From assembly GCF_003286415.2 (NCBI RefSeq), contig NZ_CP043450.1, positions 1,922,001-1,986,000 of the forward strand: a stretch of DNA of 64,000 nucleotides, read 5' to 3'. Below are positions 32,665-42,320 of this stretch, piece after piece (within the stretch, counting starts at the first letter, position 1; the number at the start of each line of letters is the position of its first letter). The translations under genes were made by a program, and so were the position numbers. Under the pieces are notes generated by a model, which saw nothing but the letters and a program-made list of their open reading frames with translations, made no database searches and was not told the origin of the DNA. Origin of the DNA: Mucilaginibacter rubeus (GTDB taxonomy: Bacteria > Bacteroidota > Bacteroidia > Sphingobacteriales > Sphingobacteriaceae).

Positions 32665-33330
32665 ATGAAAGCATTCATTATCAACTGTACACTAAAACGG
32701 AGCCCAAGTTTTTCAAACACCGGGGCGCTCGCAGAAAAAGCAGCCGGGCAATTTGCGGAACTCGGGGTGCAAACGGAAATCATCCGTCTTAATGATTACC
32801 AGGTATTGACCGGAAACAGCTCCGACGAAGGGGACGGTGACGAATGGCCGCAGGTCCTGGAAAAGATCAAAGCCTGTAACATATTCATCATCGCCACCCC
32901 GATATGGATGGGCCATTTAGCCTCTACCGCTCAAAAAGTGATCGAACGGCTCGATGCCATTTTCAGGGATGAGAACCTGGCGGATAAAACCACCGGTCAG
33001 TATATGCCCTATAATAAAGTTGGCGGTTGCCTGGTTACGGGGAATGAAGATGGTGCGCACAGTTGCGCGGCCCAGGTACTCTGGTCTTTACAGGAAGTAG
33101 GTTTCACGATCCCGCCAAATGTTAATGCGTATTGGGTGGGCAAGGCCGGTGGCGAGAAAGATTACGTGGAAGCGGGAGGGGAGCGGTTCCTGTACACGAA
33201 TAAAAGCCTGCGTTATATGACCGGAAATTTAGCTTTTATGGCCAAACTGCTGCATGAAAATCCGATTACGACTGACCTGAATGATGCAGCAAAAAAAGCC
33301 GAAGCAGAAAGCGATCAGGAAGAAGCATAA
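32665..33330 (+). CDS. NAD(P)H-dependent FMN reductase / flavodoxin-like protein
   Basis: 221 residues. A flavodoxin-type P-loop lies at the start (NCTLKRSPSFSNTGALAEKA), with PIWMGHLAS binding the FMN ring and VTGNEDGAHS the third loop. Such proteins use NAD(P)H and FMN to reduce quinones, nitro or iron compounds; the exact substrate is unknown. The C-terminus is Glu/Ala-rich. The cupin gene follows after eight bases. Confidence 0.85.
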   Translation: MKAFIINCTLKRSPSFSNTGALAEKAAGQFAELGVQTEIIRLNDYQVLTGNSSDEGDGDEWPQVLEKIKACNIFIIATPIWMGHLASTAQKVIERLDAIFRDENLADKTTGQYMPYNKVGGCLVTGNEDGAHSCAAQVLWSLQEVGFTIPPNVNAYWVGKAGGEKDYVEAGGERFLYTNKSLRYMTGNLAFMAKLLHENPITTDLNDAAKKAEAESDQEEA

Positions 33331-33338
33331 GTTAAAAT

Positions 33339-33845
33339 ATGGTACAGGAAATTTATATCCGTGACGACGGGATTTTTCCCGGGAACAGGTTGCCGGCACT
33401 GCTGTATAAACAAGCATTGGATATTCCCTTGATTTTTCCGGCAGGATGCGTCCGGGAAAAATTTGCGGAACGTAATTGGACAAACAGCTGGGACGCCGGG
33501 ATTTTTACCTTTCACCACTATCACAGCATTACGCATGAAGTGTTGGGCGTATATTCCGGGAAAGCACAGGTGCAGCTGGGAGGAGATCATGGCCCCGTAC
33601 TGGACCTTGAAAAGGGCGATGTACTCGTGATTCCCGCAGGAGTGGCGCACAGGAATCTCAGTAAAGAAAACGACATTGCGGTAGTCGGTGCTTACCCGGA
33701 TGCCAGGGATTACGATATGAATTACGGCAGGTCCGGTGAACGGCCTGGTGTTGACCGGCGCATTGCGCAGGTCCCTATGCCGGACCACGACCCGCTGGGT
33801 GGACGTTTTGGCGAGCTGACCAGGATATGGTCGGTAAAGCAATAA
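33339..33845 (+). CDS. Cupin-domain protein (YjlB-like)
   Basis: 168 residues. Cupin motif 1 (FHHYHSITHEVLGVYSGKA) and motif 2 (GDVLVIPAGVAHRN) give three His and one Glu for metal binding. Single cupin barrel, cytoplasmic, probably a small-molecule binder or isomerase/dioxygenase; substrate unknown. It sits in the stress run between the flavodoxin-like gene and DoxX. Confidence 0.85.
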   Translation: MVQEIYIRDDGIFPGNRLPALLYKQALDIPLIFPAGCVREKFAERNWTNSWDAGIFTFHHYHSITHEVLGVYSGKAQVQLGGDHGPVLDLEKGDVLVIPAGVAHRNLSKENDIAVVGAYPDARDYDMNYGRSGERPGVDRRIAQVPMPDHDPLGGRFGELTRIWSVKQ

Positions 33846-33860
33846 CTATCATTATACCTC

Positions 33861-34247
33861 ATGGAAAAACAAAAGATCAAAAAAATAGCCAGAATTGTCC
33901 TGGGAGCCAATCTGGTGATCGCAGGAATCAGTCACCTCACTTTTGCCCGTAAAGCTTTTCAGGCCCAGGTGCCCAACTGGGTTCCATTAAAAAAAGACGA
34001 CACCGTCTTGTATTCAGGTTTTGCGGAGATTGCACTTGGCAGCGCACTGATCTCTAGACCTGAGAAATATGCGGAAAGTACAGGTAAAGTGGCTGCAGGG
34101 TTTTTTGCAGCAGTATTTCCGGGCAATATCGCACAATATACCAATCACCATGATGCTTTTGGATTGGATACGGATCACAAAAGACTGGCCCGTTTATTCT
34201 TCCAGCCGCTCTTGATTTTATGGGCCTTAAAAAGCACTTCTAAGTAG
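33861..34247 (+). CDS. DoxX-family membrane protein
   Basis: 128 residues with about four hydrophobic helices, starting near 10 (RIVLGANLVIAGISHL) and ending ARLFFQPLLILWALK. SGFAEIALGSAL and FPGNIAQY are typical of DoxX/DoxD-like quinone-linked or scaffolding proteins. Inner membrane; in mycobacteria DoxX forms a redox complex. Last intact gene of the stress run. Confidence 0.8.
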   Translation: MEKQKIKKIARIVLGANLVIAGISHLTFARKAFQAQVPNWVPLKKDDTVLYSGFAEIALGSALISRPEKYAESTGKVAAGFFAAVFPGNIAQYTNHHDAFGLDTDHKRLARLFFQPLLILWALKSTSK

Positions 34248-34255
34248 AACAGACA

Positions 34256-34573
34256 ATGGCTGATAAAAAAATGAGTTACCGAACGTATCGACCAGCTTAA
34301 AGATTATATGAATACCCGGTTCAAACAGATCAGGTACCAGCCGGCGATCAAAGTTTCAGCTGTGGCCGCTGATGTCATAGCCGGGTTAGCGCTTGTGTTT
34401 TGTTATCTCCTGACATTTAACGGTAAGCATCACAGTGGGGTTCTTGCTGGCTGCTCGGATCAGGATGGGCGGGTTTTGGCTGTCTCCCGCTGCTCTATTT
34501 GCTGATCGCAATAACAATCGTCGTCTTCAAACGGAAGTTTGAGCATGCGGCCGTCAAGACTTTTATTCATTAA
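34256..34573 (+). pseudogene. Phage-holin-family (DUF1469-like) gene with two frameshifts
   Basis: Three frames join into one family-like protein: a start at 34256, TERIDQLKDYMNTRFKQIRY with a first membrane helix from about 34280, then SGWAGFGCLPLLYLLIAIT and a KRKFE tail in a third frame from about 34445 to the TAA at 34571. Intact members have about 115 residues and two helices. The breaks near 34275 and 34445 make it inactive unless the assembly is wrong. Confidence 0.7.
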
Positions 34574-35077
34574 ATCATTAAATAATGTGTTTCGTCTAAT
34601 TCTCAGCTTAATTAAACTATGTAGGACTCTTAGCAAATAATGCATGATAAGCGTAAAGAATACCAAAAAATTGGCGTTTTTGCCTTCAATTTTAAAATAA
34701 CCTCGCATTTGGTTGATTGCCGTGAGATCGCCGATCTTTTTGATTTTACCAGCATTCTTATAAGCATCCGCCAACTCGGTTTTTAACTTCTCTGGGAAAT
34801 AATCCATAAAAAAGTTTATAGCAAAAATATTACTTGTTTTGGCGGCCGTCCAATCATCCATGACTTTTAACAACTCATTTTTCCGCTGCATTAAAATGGC
34901 CGACGGTGGCAGCACGCGAAGTGGAGCAGCTGAAATAGTTAGCAGGGTATCCAATACGCGACCATTCATGTCACCCCAATCTGCATAGGTTAAAATGGCA
35001 AAGGTAACAACCCCGATTCCGTAGCTCGGTATAATAACCCAATCACTGCCAAACCCCGGTAAACCACCGGAACTCAT
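34560..35077 (-). pseudogene. C-terminal remnant of a serine hydrolase (beta-lactamase family)
   Basis: The minus-strand frame from 35077 reads MSSGGLPGFGSDWVIIPSYG, IGVVTF, then LPPSAILMQRKNELLK and FAINFFMDYFPE. This is the region after the catalytic core of class-C-type serine hydrolases in Bacteroidota. The Ser-x-x-Lys half is missing, and homology fades after NANFLVFFTL into frame that is antisense to the holin remnant. The open frame continues to 34460 but that part is not family-like. Confidence 0.65.
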
Positions 35078-35080
35078 ATG

Positions 35081-35346
35081 GCGATTTCAAACTAACTGAC
35101 GAGGATGTCGAAATGTTGTCCACGCAGCTAATGAGCAAATATGAGGATAATGGTCTTACCGAATTGGCCATCAAAAATTTTAGCACCGTATACGATATAC
35201 CAGATGGCCAGCTTCGATTTATTACGCTAATGGCTTGTCTGGAGAGTTTATTTAACTTGGGAAAAGATCAGATCGCACATACCATTGCCCGGCATTTGGC
35301 GCTTATCCTTTCTGATACGAACGTGAAATGTCGATCCGGGATTTAA
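35081..35346 (+). pseudogene. HEPN (ApeA-like) domain remnant
   Basis: From 35081 the frame reads FKLTDEDVEMLSTQLM and then RFITLMACLESLFNLGKDQ and AHTIARHLALILSD. This resembles the helical HEPN domain of ApeA-like phage-defence proteins (LESLFN core). Its start is missing: it begins abruptly next to the serine-hydrolase remnant, and the frame stops after NVKCRSGI, before the RxxxxH motif. Only a short internal piece remains. Confidence 0.5.
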
Positions 35347-35819
35347 CTACCTCCGGGATCGAAGATTTCCTGCAACTATTCTGCTCGTCCGTTAGGTATT
35401 ATATGAACAGGCAGCGTGATGATTTGAACATACCGGTTTTTCTCTGCCTAATTGATATTTACAATAGCTCGCAATTTCATACCCACCACAGTTAATGCGC
35501 TTTCTTGACTCTGCATGTAAATGCCTGAATCTGCCTGATGTGTTTTGATCGTAGTAATAATATGTTTGCCTTGACAATAGTCTCTGATTTATCCGGCATC
35601 AGTTGCAAATGCTGCCCCTGAATTTGAGATGATGTAAACCAATTATAATGACGGCGCTTTTCGTGAACCGGATGTTTTTCTCATTCTGTTAAACTGATAA
35701 CGATTGTCCGGTGTGCATGCTACCGGGTATGAGTGATTAGTTGAACAAATCATAAAGACGAGCATCCAATGGTTTAGCGTCATCTGGCAATCAACCAATT
35801 TGACAATTAATAATCAATT
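35347..35819. other. Intergenic region upstream of susC
   Basis: 473 bases. The first part may be further decayed HEPN sequence (FLQLFCSSVRYYMNRQ in another frame). The remainder is AT-rich leader to susC without recognised motif; no regulator gene is located here. Confidence 0.4.
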
Positions 35820-38800
35820 ATGAAATTATCTTTACTTCAATGGAAGTATAGGCACAAAGCATTAAGTCTTTGCGCTATACCTGCAATTGTAAGCTGTATT
35901 TCCCTTAGTAATACAGCAGCCCTTGCAAATGTACATTCAGTTATTAAAAGTAGCACATTTCACGTTGTTCCGGATAATGTTATCACCGGGACGGTAACCA
36001 CAAAAGGGCAGCCAATGGCTGGTGTAACGGTGGCTGTAAAGGGACAAAAAGGCGGAACAACCACCGATGCTAACGGACGTTTTACCATTAAAGCAAGTGA
36101 TAATGCCATCCTGGTATTCAGTATGGTAGGCTTTGTGAAACAGGAAGTCCCTGTTGGTGCAAAGACCAACATCTCCGTCGAACTTGTTGAAGAATCAACC
36201 TCGCTTAATGAAGTTGTGGTTGTTGGCTACGGCACCCAAACCCGAAAAGACCTGACATCATCCGTATCCTCCATCAAAGGGGAGGACATTGCAAGGGTAC
36301 CGGTAACAAATCTTGATGCTGCCGTACAGGGAAAAGTCGCCGGCGTGCAGGTAGTTCAAAACTCGGGTGCACCCGGCGATGAAACCTATATCCGTATCCG
36401 TGGTAACGGCTCTTTATTTGGTGAAAACAGGCCTTTGTACGTAATTGATGGTGTTCCGATGAACAATATTCCTGCGGGTGTATCTCCGCTTGGCGGCGAT
36501 GGGCAGCGTATAACGGCTACCAATGATATTAACCCGAATGACGTAGAATCTATAGAGGTGCTAAAAGATGCTGCGGCTACTGCTATTTATGGTTCCCGTG
36601 CAGCAGCCGGTGTAATCCTGATAACCACTAAAAAAGGCAAGAGCGGAAGGGCCCGCTTTAACTTTAATGCTTACACAGGTGTTGCAACTGTAACCAAAAG
36701 GCTTCCGCTGCTAAACGGCGATCAGTATGTTGATCTGATAACGGAAGAACGTGCCAATGCTAACCTGCCTGTTGACCCGGCAATTGTTAAAACGGGTACC
36801 AATACCAACTGGCAGGATGCAATTTTCAGAAATGCGCCTATTTCGGAGTACAACCTATCAGTTTCCGGAGGGGATAAAAATATTACCCATTATTTATCAT
36901 TCGGCTACCTGGATCAAACAGGTACGGTTGTAGGGCAGCAGCATTTCAAGCGCTTTAATGGCCGCATAAACCTGGAATATAAAGCTACTGATAACCTGAA
37001 AATAGGTATCAGCGTTAACGGTATGCACTCCCTCAATAATCGTATCGACAATAGTTTCTCCGGGCAATCGGTACTTGCCAATGCATTGATATACAATCCT
37101 AATTATCCCATTTATAATGCCGATGGAAGTTACTATTATGACGTTAACCGCAGGGCTACCAACCCGGTAATGCTGGCCAACAACCTTCGTTTTGTATCTA
37201 TCGTTGACCGCTACGTGGGAAATGTTTTTGGCGAATATGCCATCCTGCCCAATCTGAAGTTCCGCACAAGTTTCGGCATGGACAATCAGGGTATCCAGGA
37301 CGATCGCTATCAATCCACAGAAATCAACAACAGGAGTGCGGCTACCGGTGCGGCCGATTTTTTTACGCAGATGCTTTGGCTGAACGAGAACACATTAACC
37401 TATACAGTTAGTTTACCTAAGGGGCATTCACTTTCCGGAGTGATAGGAGAAAGTACACAGGTAACCAGTATTCGCCGCATCGGCGCGGCCGGAAACACCA
37501 GCGCTACTGATCTGATTGAGGCCATAACCGGTTTTACCAATCGCACCGAAGCAAGCGATTACCGTTCAAAATCTGGCTTGCTTTCTTACTTCGGCCGTGT
37601 TAATTATAATTACCAGGACAGGTACCTTGTACAGGTGGCCGCGCGTATCGACGGTTCCTCGCGCTTTGGTAACAACCAGAAGTATGGGTTTTTCCCGACA
37701 ATCTCCGGTGGCTGGCGCATCAGCAATGAGTCGTTCATGAAGGATCAGCACTTTATTGATGACCTGAAACTGCGTGCAAGTATTGGTGTTTCGGGCAGCC
37801 AGGAAGGCTTAGGGAACGATTTTCCGTCATTGGCTACTTACGCAACCGCAGTTAATTACGGCACCGAGCCAGGTATTGCAGCTTCAACGCTATCAAATAA
37901 AGATTTAAGCTGGGAAGCAACCACGCAAACCAACCTGGGGATTGACCTCTCGCTTTTCAATAGCCGTGTTAACATCACTGTTGATGCTTATCTGAAGCAA
38001 ACCAACCGTTTGATCTTTAAACTCGATCTGCCTTATACGTCAGGCTTCGCCCGGACAAATGGCGCTAATATCGGCAAACTGCAGAATAAAGGTATTGACA
38101 TCAACGTGAGCACTGATAATATAAGGGGTAAATTTCGCTGGAGCACAAACTATAACATGTCCTTTAACCGGAACAAGATCACTGAACTTCCTCAGTTGGT
38201 TGTAGGAGATCCCAGCAGCTCGGATTTTACAGAGAGTTTGCCAGGTCTTTATGGCACAACACTGCCAACAAGTATCTACCGCGTGGGGGAAGCTGTTGGG
38301 TCGTTTTTTGGCTACAAAAGTTTAGGTGTAGATCCTGCTACCGGGAATATGATCTACCAGGATACCAATGGCGATGGAAAGATCAATGCTGCCGACAGGG
38401 TTATTATTGGGAATGCGCTGCCAAAATTCACAGGTGGCTTTACCAATACATTCAGTTATAAAGGGTTTGATCTTAGTGTTTTCCTTTATTTCTCCTATGG
38501 TAACCAGGTATATAACCAAACCCGGGCAATTCTTGAGCGCATGGCGGGTTACAACAACGGTAACACTACTGTTTTGGGCCGATGGACACCATCTAATACC
38601 AACACCAATGTACCTAAAGCAATTTTTAATGACCCGGTTGTTACCAATAGCCTTACTAATGGTGAAATGTCTTCGCGATGGGTAGAGAACGGCTCGTTCC
38701 TCAGGCTGAAAAACATTACGCTGAACTATAATCTCCCCTCATCATTTTTAAAAAGGATGCGGATCCAGTCGGCGAAAGTATTTCTGAGCGGCCAAAATCT

Positions 38801-38936
38801 TGCCTTGTGGACAAAGTATTCTGGTTATGACCCGGAAGCACAGAACCAATCGGTTAAAAATTCGCAGCTGGGTATCGATTATGCCGTGCAGCCGCAACCA
38901 CGTACCATCAGCGCAGGCATCAATGTTAGTTTTTAA
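35820..38936 (+). CDS. susC: SusC/RagA-type TonB-dependent outer-membrane transporter
   Basis: 1038 residues. A signal peptide (to about residue 37) precedes a carboxypeptidase-regulatory-like domain (GTVTTKGQPMAGVTVAVKGQ, about 58-135) and the TonB-box-like NEVVVVGYGTQ. A plug domain (AAVQGKVAGVQVV, RIRGNGSL, DAAATAIYGSRAAAGVI) and a 22-strand barrel end in Phe (INVSF). No N-terminal STN signalling domain is present, so no sigma/anti-sigma partner is expected. With the adjacent SusD it binds and imports oligosaccharides. First gene of the utilization locus. Confidence 0.95.
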   Translation: MKLSLLQWKYRHKALSLCAIPAIVSCISLSNTAALANVHSVIKSSTFHVVPDNVITGTVTTKGQPMAGVTVAVKGQKGGTTTDANGRFTIKASDNAILVFSMVGFVKQEVPVGAKTNISVELVEESTSLNEVVVVGYGTQTRKDLTSSVSSIKGEDIARVPVTNLDAAVQGKVAGVQVVQNSGAPGDETYIRIRGNGSLFGENRPLYVIDGVPMNNIPAGVSPLGGDGQRITATNDINPNDVESIEVLKDAAATAIYGSRAAAGVILITTKKGKSGRARFNFNAYTGVATVTKRLPLLNGDQYVDLITEERANANLPVDPAIVKTGTNTNWQDAIFRNAPISEYNLSVSGGDKNITHYLSFGYLDQTGTVVGQQHFKRFNGRINLEYKATDNLKIGISVNGMHSLNNRIDNSFSGQSVLANALIYNPNYPIYNADGSYYYDVNRRATNPVMLANNLRFVSIVDRYVGNVFGEYAILPNLKFRTSFGMDNQGIQDDRYQSTEINNRSAATGAADFFTQMLWLNENTLTYTVSLPKGHSLSGVIGESTQVTSIRRIGAAGNTSATDLIEAITGFTNRTEASDYRSKSGLLSYFGRVNYNYQDRYLVQVAARIDGSSRFGNNQKYGFFPTISGGWRISNESFMKDQHFIDDLKLRASIGVSGSQEGLGNDFPSLATYATAVNYGTEPGIAASTLSNKDLSWEATTQTNLGIDLSLFNSRVNITVDAYLKQTNRLIFKLDLPYTSGFARTNGANIGKLQNKGIDINVSTDNIRGKFRWSTNYNMSFNRNKITELPQLVVGDPSSSDFTESLPGLYGTTLPTSIYRVGEAVGSFFGYKSLGVDPATGNMIYQDTNGDGKINAADRVIIGNALPKFTGGFTNTFSYKGFDLSVFLYFSYGNQVYNQTRAILERMAGYNNGNTTVLGRWTPSNTNTNVPKAIFNDPVVTNSLTNGEMSSRWVENGSFLRLKNITLNYNLPSSFLKRMRIQSAKVFLSGQNLALWTKYSGYDPEAQNQSVKNSQLGIDYAVQPQPRTISAGINVSF

Positions 38937-38946
38937 TTCAACCATC

Positions 38947-40350
38947 ATGAAAAAGTTTTTAATAACGCTTCTTATACCAGTATTACTGTTTAACTCATGT
39001 ACCAAGGTACTTGACCAGGTTCCGCAGGATAAAATCACGGAAGAAAATTTTTATAAAACCCCGGCTGATGCGGAAGCCGCCGCGACAGGGATATATGATG
39101 CTGTTCAGGCATTATCCACTCAATACCCGGTAGCCTTTGATGCAGCTTCGGATCTGGCCAATGCTTTACTGATCAATTACAGCCCTTTTTCGCAGCATGG
39201 TATCACTGTAGATAACGCCATAGTTGCTTCTTACTGGCAAAATAACTACACAGGCATTGGCAGGTGTAATGATGTACTGAAAAATGTACCGAACATTGAC
39301 GGCGGCTTATTCGCTGCCGGGCAAAAAGAAAGAATCTTGGCCGAGGCATATTTCACAAGGGCCTACTTTTATTTTAACCTGGTGAAAGCCTACGGCGGCG
39401 TGCCACTGGTAACCACGCCTTACGATTCTTTTAACGCTGATTTCACCATAGCCCGTTCTACATCTGATCAGGTATTCGCTCAGATCGTGGCCGATCTGAA
39501 AAATGCTGAACCCAATCTTCCCTTAAGCTATGCTTCCAGTATCGACACAAGGGGTAGGGCCACGCAGGGTGGAGTAAAAGCCTTGCTGGCCAAAGTATAC
39601 TTAAGCATGAAAGATTACAATAACGCTGCTGCTAAAGCGCTGGAAGTAATGAACAATACTACCTATAGCCTTGTTTCCGGCGCATCGGCATATTCGGCCA
39701 TGTTTTCGGCTTCATCAAAAAACAGCAACGAATCTATTTTTGAGATCCAGTATGTAAGCTCATCGTCTGAAAGTAATGGTTTATTCAGTTTGTATGTACC
39801 TACACCGGCCCCTTCAGGTATCCAGGGCGGTAGTTATCAGATAGTTCCAACAGATAAGATCATCAATGCTTTTGAAGCAGGTGATATCAGAAAAAACGTT
39901 TCTGTGAGCAATAGCCCTGCCACGCCACCTGTACCGTATGTTGGGAAATATTTGAGGCTTACCAATGGTACCGATCCCAATATTATAGCCATCAGGCTTG
40001 CCGATATCATTCTTGTGCGTGCGGAAGCGCTTAATAACCTGGGACAAACTGCCGAGGCAACGGAAGCACTTAACATGATCAGGAGGCGGGCATTTGGCCT
40101 GCCGGTAACAACAGCCTCTGTTCGTGATTTTCCCAGTGCAAACGATGTAGCTAACAGCTATAACCTTACACAGGCAATTGAAAATGAGCGAATGAAGGAG
40201 CTTTGCTTTGAGGGTCAACGTTTTTATGACCTTGTCAGGACAGGCCGTGCTACGGCGGTACTTGGTATTTCGGCTAATCAAATGCTGTGGCCTATACCAC
40301 TGCGCGAAGTTGGCCGTAACCCTAAACTCCAACAAAATCCAGGCTATTAA
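38947..40350 (+). CDS. susD: SusD/RagB-type surface glycan-binding lipoprotein
   Basis: 467 residues from ATG 38947, 10 bases after susC. Lipoprotein signal ending LLFNSCTK, then the SusD start LDQVPQDKITEENFYKTPAD. Helical TPR-like scaffold (AEAYFTRAYFYFNLVKAYGG), and a C-terminal ENERMKELCFEGQRFYDLVR and WPIPLREV. It forms the lid over SusC and captures the glycan on the surface. Confidence 0.95.
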   Translation: MKKFLITLLIPVLLFNSCTKVLDQVPQDKITEENFYKTPADAEAAATGIYDAVQALSTQYPVAFDAASDLANALLINYSPFSQHGITVDNAIVASYWQNNYTGIGRCNDVLKNVPNIDGGLFAAGQKERILAEAYFTRAYFYFNLVKAYGGVPLVTTPYDSFNADFTIARSTSDQVFAQIVADLKNAEPNLPLSYASSIDTRGRATQGGVKALLAKVYLSMKDYNNAAAKALEVMNNTTYSLVSGASAYSAMFSASSKNSNESIFEIQYVSSSSESNGLFSLYVPTPAPSGIQGGSYQIVPTDKIINAFEAGDIRKNVSVSNSPATPPVPYVGKYLRLTNGTDPNIIAIRLADIILVRAEALNNLGQTAEATEALNMIRRRAFGLPVTTASVRDFPSANDVANSYNLTQAIENERMKELCFEGQRFYDLVRTGRATAVLGISANQMLWPIPLREVGRNPKLQQNPGY

Positions 40351-40367
40351 TTTCAATAATGATATCT

Positions 40368-42305
40368 ATGAAAAAGAGAGTAATTTATGCGCTTCTGGCA
40401 TGTTTTGCCGCAATGGGTACTAATTGTAAAAAGCAAATTGTAGCTGGCAATGGTCATTCAAAACCAGCTTTAACCACGGGGAATCAAAACTTACCTGCCT
40501 CCGTAAACGATTACACCGTAACGTGGTTCGGGAACAATTTTGCTGATGTTACTAATCACGTAGGTAATGCTGCCCGGTCAATGTGGGTTTCGCCCGATGG
40601 TATAGTTTATACAGCATCAGCCTGGGATGAAAAGAGCAGAAATATTGGCATCTACCAAAATGGTGCTACCATCGGGGCTATGGGGGGCACTAAAGACTCG
40701 CAGGGAAGCGCCATTGGTGGTGATTCGACATCTATCTATACAGCCCAGCAAGCCCCCAATGCCGGCTACATTGGCCGCTATGGTCGAACTACAAAAACAC
40801 GAAACCTGTTATTTAAAGCAAGTAACGGAACTGGTGACGCCATTCGTGGGATTTTGGTAAACGGCAGCGAGATTTTTGTAAGCGATTTTGCCGGAAACCG
40901 GATCGGTGTATATAGTAACGCCGGGGTTTTACTAAGGGAGTGGACGGTTACCGAACCAGGAGCGTTAGCAATGGATAGCCAATCCAACCTATGGGTTGCC
41001 CAGATGAGTACCGGCCAGGTAAAGAGCTACAGCACCACTGGTGTTGCCGGTGCGGTAATTGATATGGGAGCCAATAGCAGGCCTTCTGCACTGTATTGTG
41101 ATAAAGCAGCCGGGTTACTTTATATCGGCGATCAGGGGCCGGATCAAAATATCAAAATTTATTCAAACCTGTCGGCTACCCCGCAATTGCAATCCACCTT
41201 CGGCGTTACCGGTGGGTACCTGGAATCCACAACGGGTATCAGAGGGCAAACAGGGGATAAGCGGTTTACCAGGGTAGTAGGGATAGGAAAGGATAATACA
41301 GGAAAGCTGTATGTGCTCAATAACCCCTGGGGTGGCTCATGGGATTTAGGCCGCAACGGTGCTACCGATATTCATTGTTACAGCACATCCGGAACCCTAT
41401 TATGGGTATTACAAGCACTTAATTTTGAGGGTAATGCCGGGGCCGATTCCGGGACAGACGGCGCTGATTTTTACAGCGGGAACATTTTCTACACTTATAG
41501 TGGTACCGGAGGCGGAAGATTTAAAGGCAATACCATAGATCCGTTCCGGTACCCTACCGACCCTCGTATCAATCTTGCTGACCCATCAAGGGGCTTGCAT
41601 TTCGGGCATTTTGCCAATGTTGGCGGAAAAAGGATCCTGATAGCATGCGGTCAAAATCCTGATACTTTCTATAGCTTTTATTTTAACAGGAATACCGATG
41701 GTTATATCGGCATCCCGGGCGATTCTTTTACCAAGGTAAGGAACGGTTTTGCCTTAGATTCGTTGGGTGGGGTCTGGATCTCGCAGGATAAAACCAACGC
41801 TATTCAGTATTACGAGCTTACTGGTTTTGCCGGCAGCGGAAAGCCGATCTGGGCTTCGCCGGTAAGTACCGCTGTGCCCACAAGTATAGCACCTCTTAAC
41901 AGGCTGGCCTATCTGCCCAACGGCGACCGGATGATACTGGCCGGCGGGAGCGCCGACTGGACGCTGATAGGCAACAGGATAGAAGTCTATAATGGATGGA
42001 AAGCTGGCAACCGTACTCCAAATACAGTTATAACCCTTACCAGGGGCCAGGCCAAATCATTAACTGCTTCGGGTAATTATGTATTTGTAGGCTATTACGC
42101 AGTACCTAATATCGATATTTTTGATCTTGCAACCGGCACCCTGGTACTGAGCATGACTACCAATAATGATGTTTATGTTGGTAACGATGTTGATTCGATG
42201 TACGGTATTAACGCCTACAGAAAATCAAACGGGCAATACCTGGTAAGCAAAGATGATTACAATGCCAATAAGGTGGTACTTTATCAATGGACACCCGGCC
42301 AATAA
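40368..42305 (+). CDS. Beta-propeller (NHL-like) surface lipoprotein
   Basis: 645 residues from ATG 40368. An N-terminal lipoprotein-type signal (ALLACFAAMGTNCKK) is followed by repeated strands with SMWVSPDGIVYTAS, SNLWVAQMSTGQVK, LLYIGDQGPDQNIK and GKLYVLNNPWGG, the look of an NHL/SMP-30-type propeller. No catalytic motif is evident. In this position such proteins are usually surface glycan-binding or unassigned lyase-like members. It follows susD by 17 bases, so it is in the same operon. Confidence 0.75.
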   Translation: MKKRVIYALLACFAAMGTNCKKQIVAGNGHSKPALTTGNQNLPASVNDYTVTWFGNNFADVTNHVGNAARSMWVSPDGIVYTASAWDEKSRNIGIYQNGATIGAMGGTKDSQGSAIGGDSTSIYTAQQAPNAGYIGRYGRTTKTRNLLFKASNGTGDAIRGILVNGSEIFVSDFAGNRIGVYSNAGVLLREWTVTEPGALAMDSQSNLWVAQMSTGQVKSYSTTGVAGAVIDMGANSRPSALYCDKAAGLLYIGDQGPDQNIKIYSNLSATPQLQSTFGVTGGYLESTTGIRGQTGDKRFTRVVGIGKDNTGKLYVLNNPWGGSWDLGRNGATDIHCYSTSGTLLWVLQALNFEGNAGADSGTDGADFYSGNIFYTYSGTGGGRFKGNTIDPFRYPTDPRINLADPSRGLHFGHFANVGGKRILIACGQNPDTFYSFYFNRNTDGYIGIPGDSFTKVRNGFALDSLGGVWISQDKTNAIQYYELTGFAGSGKPIWASPVSTAVPTSIAPLNRLAYLPNGDRMILAGGSADWTLIGNRIEVYNGWKAGNRTPNTVITLTRGQAKSLTASGNYVFVGYYAVPNIDIFDLATGTLVLSMTTNNDVYVGNDVDSMYGINAYRKSNGQYLVSKDDYNANKVVLYQWTPGQ

Positions 42306-42320
42306 TAACCGCAACTTTAA

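Noticed and set aside
35392..35577. 60-codon minus-strand frame upstream of susC
   Set aside because: No hydrophobic or domain features; overlaps decayed HEPN-like sequence.
39814..40356. 180-codon minus-strand frame inside susD
   Set aside because: Shadow of the susD coding frame; composition is odd and no motif is present.
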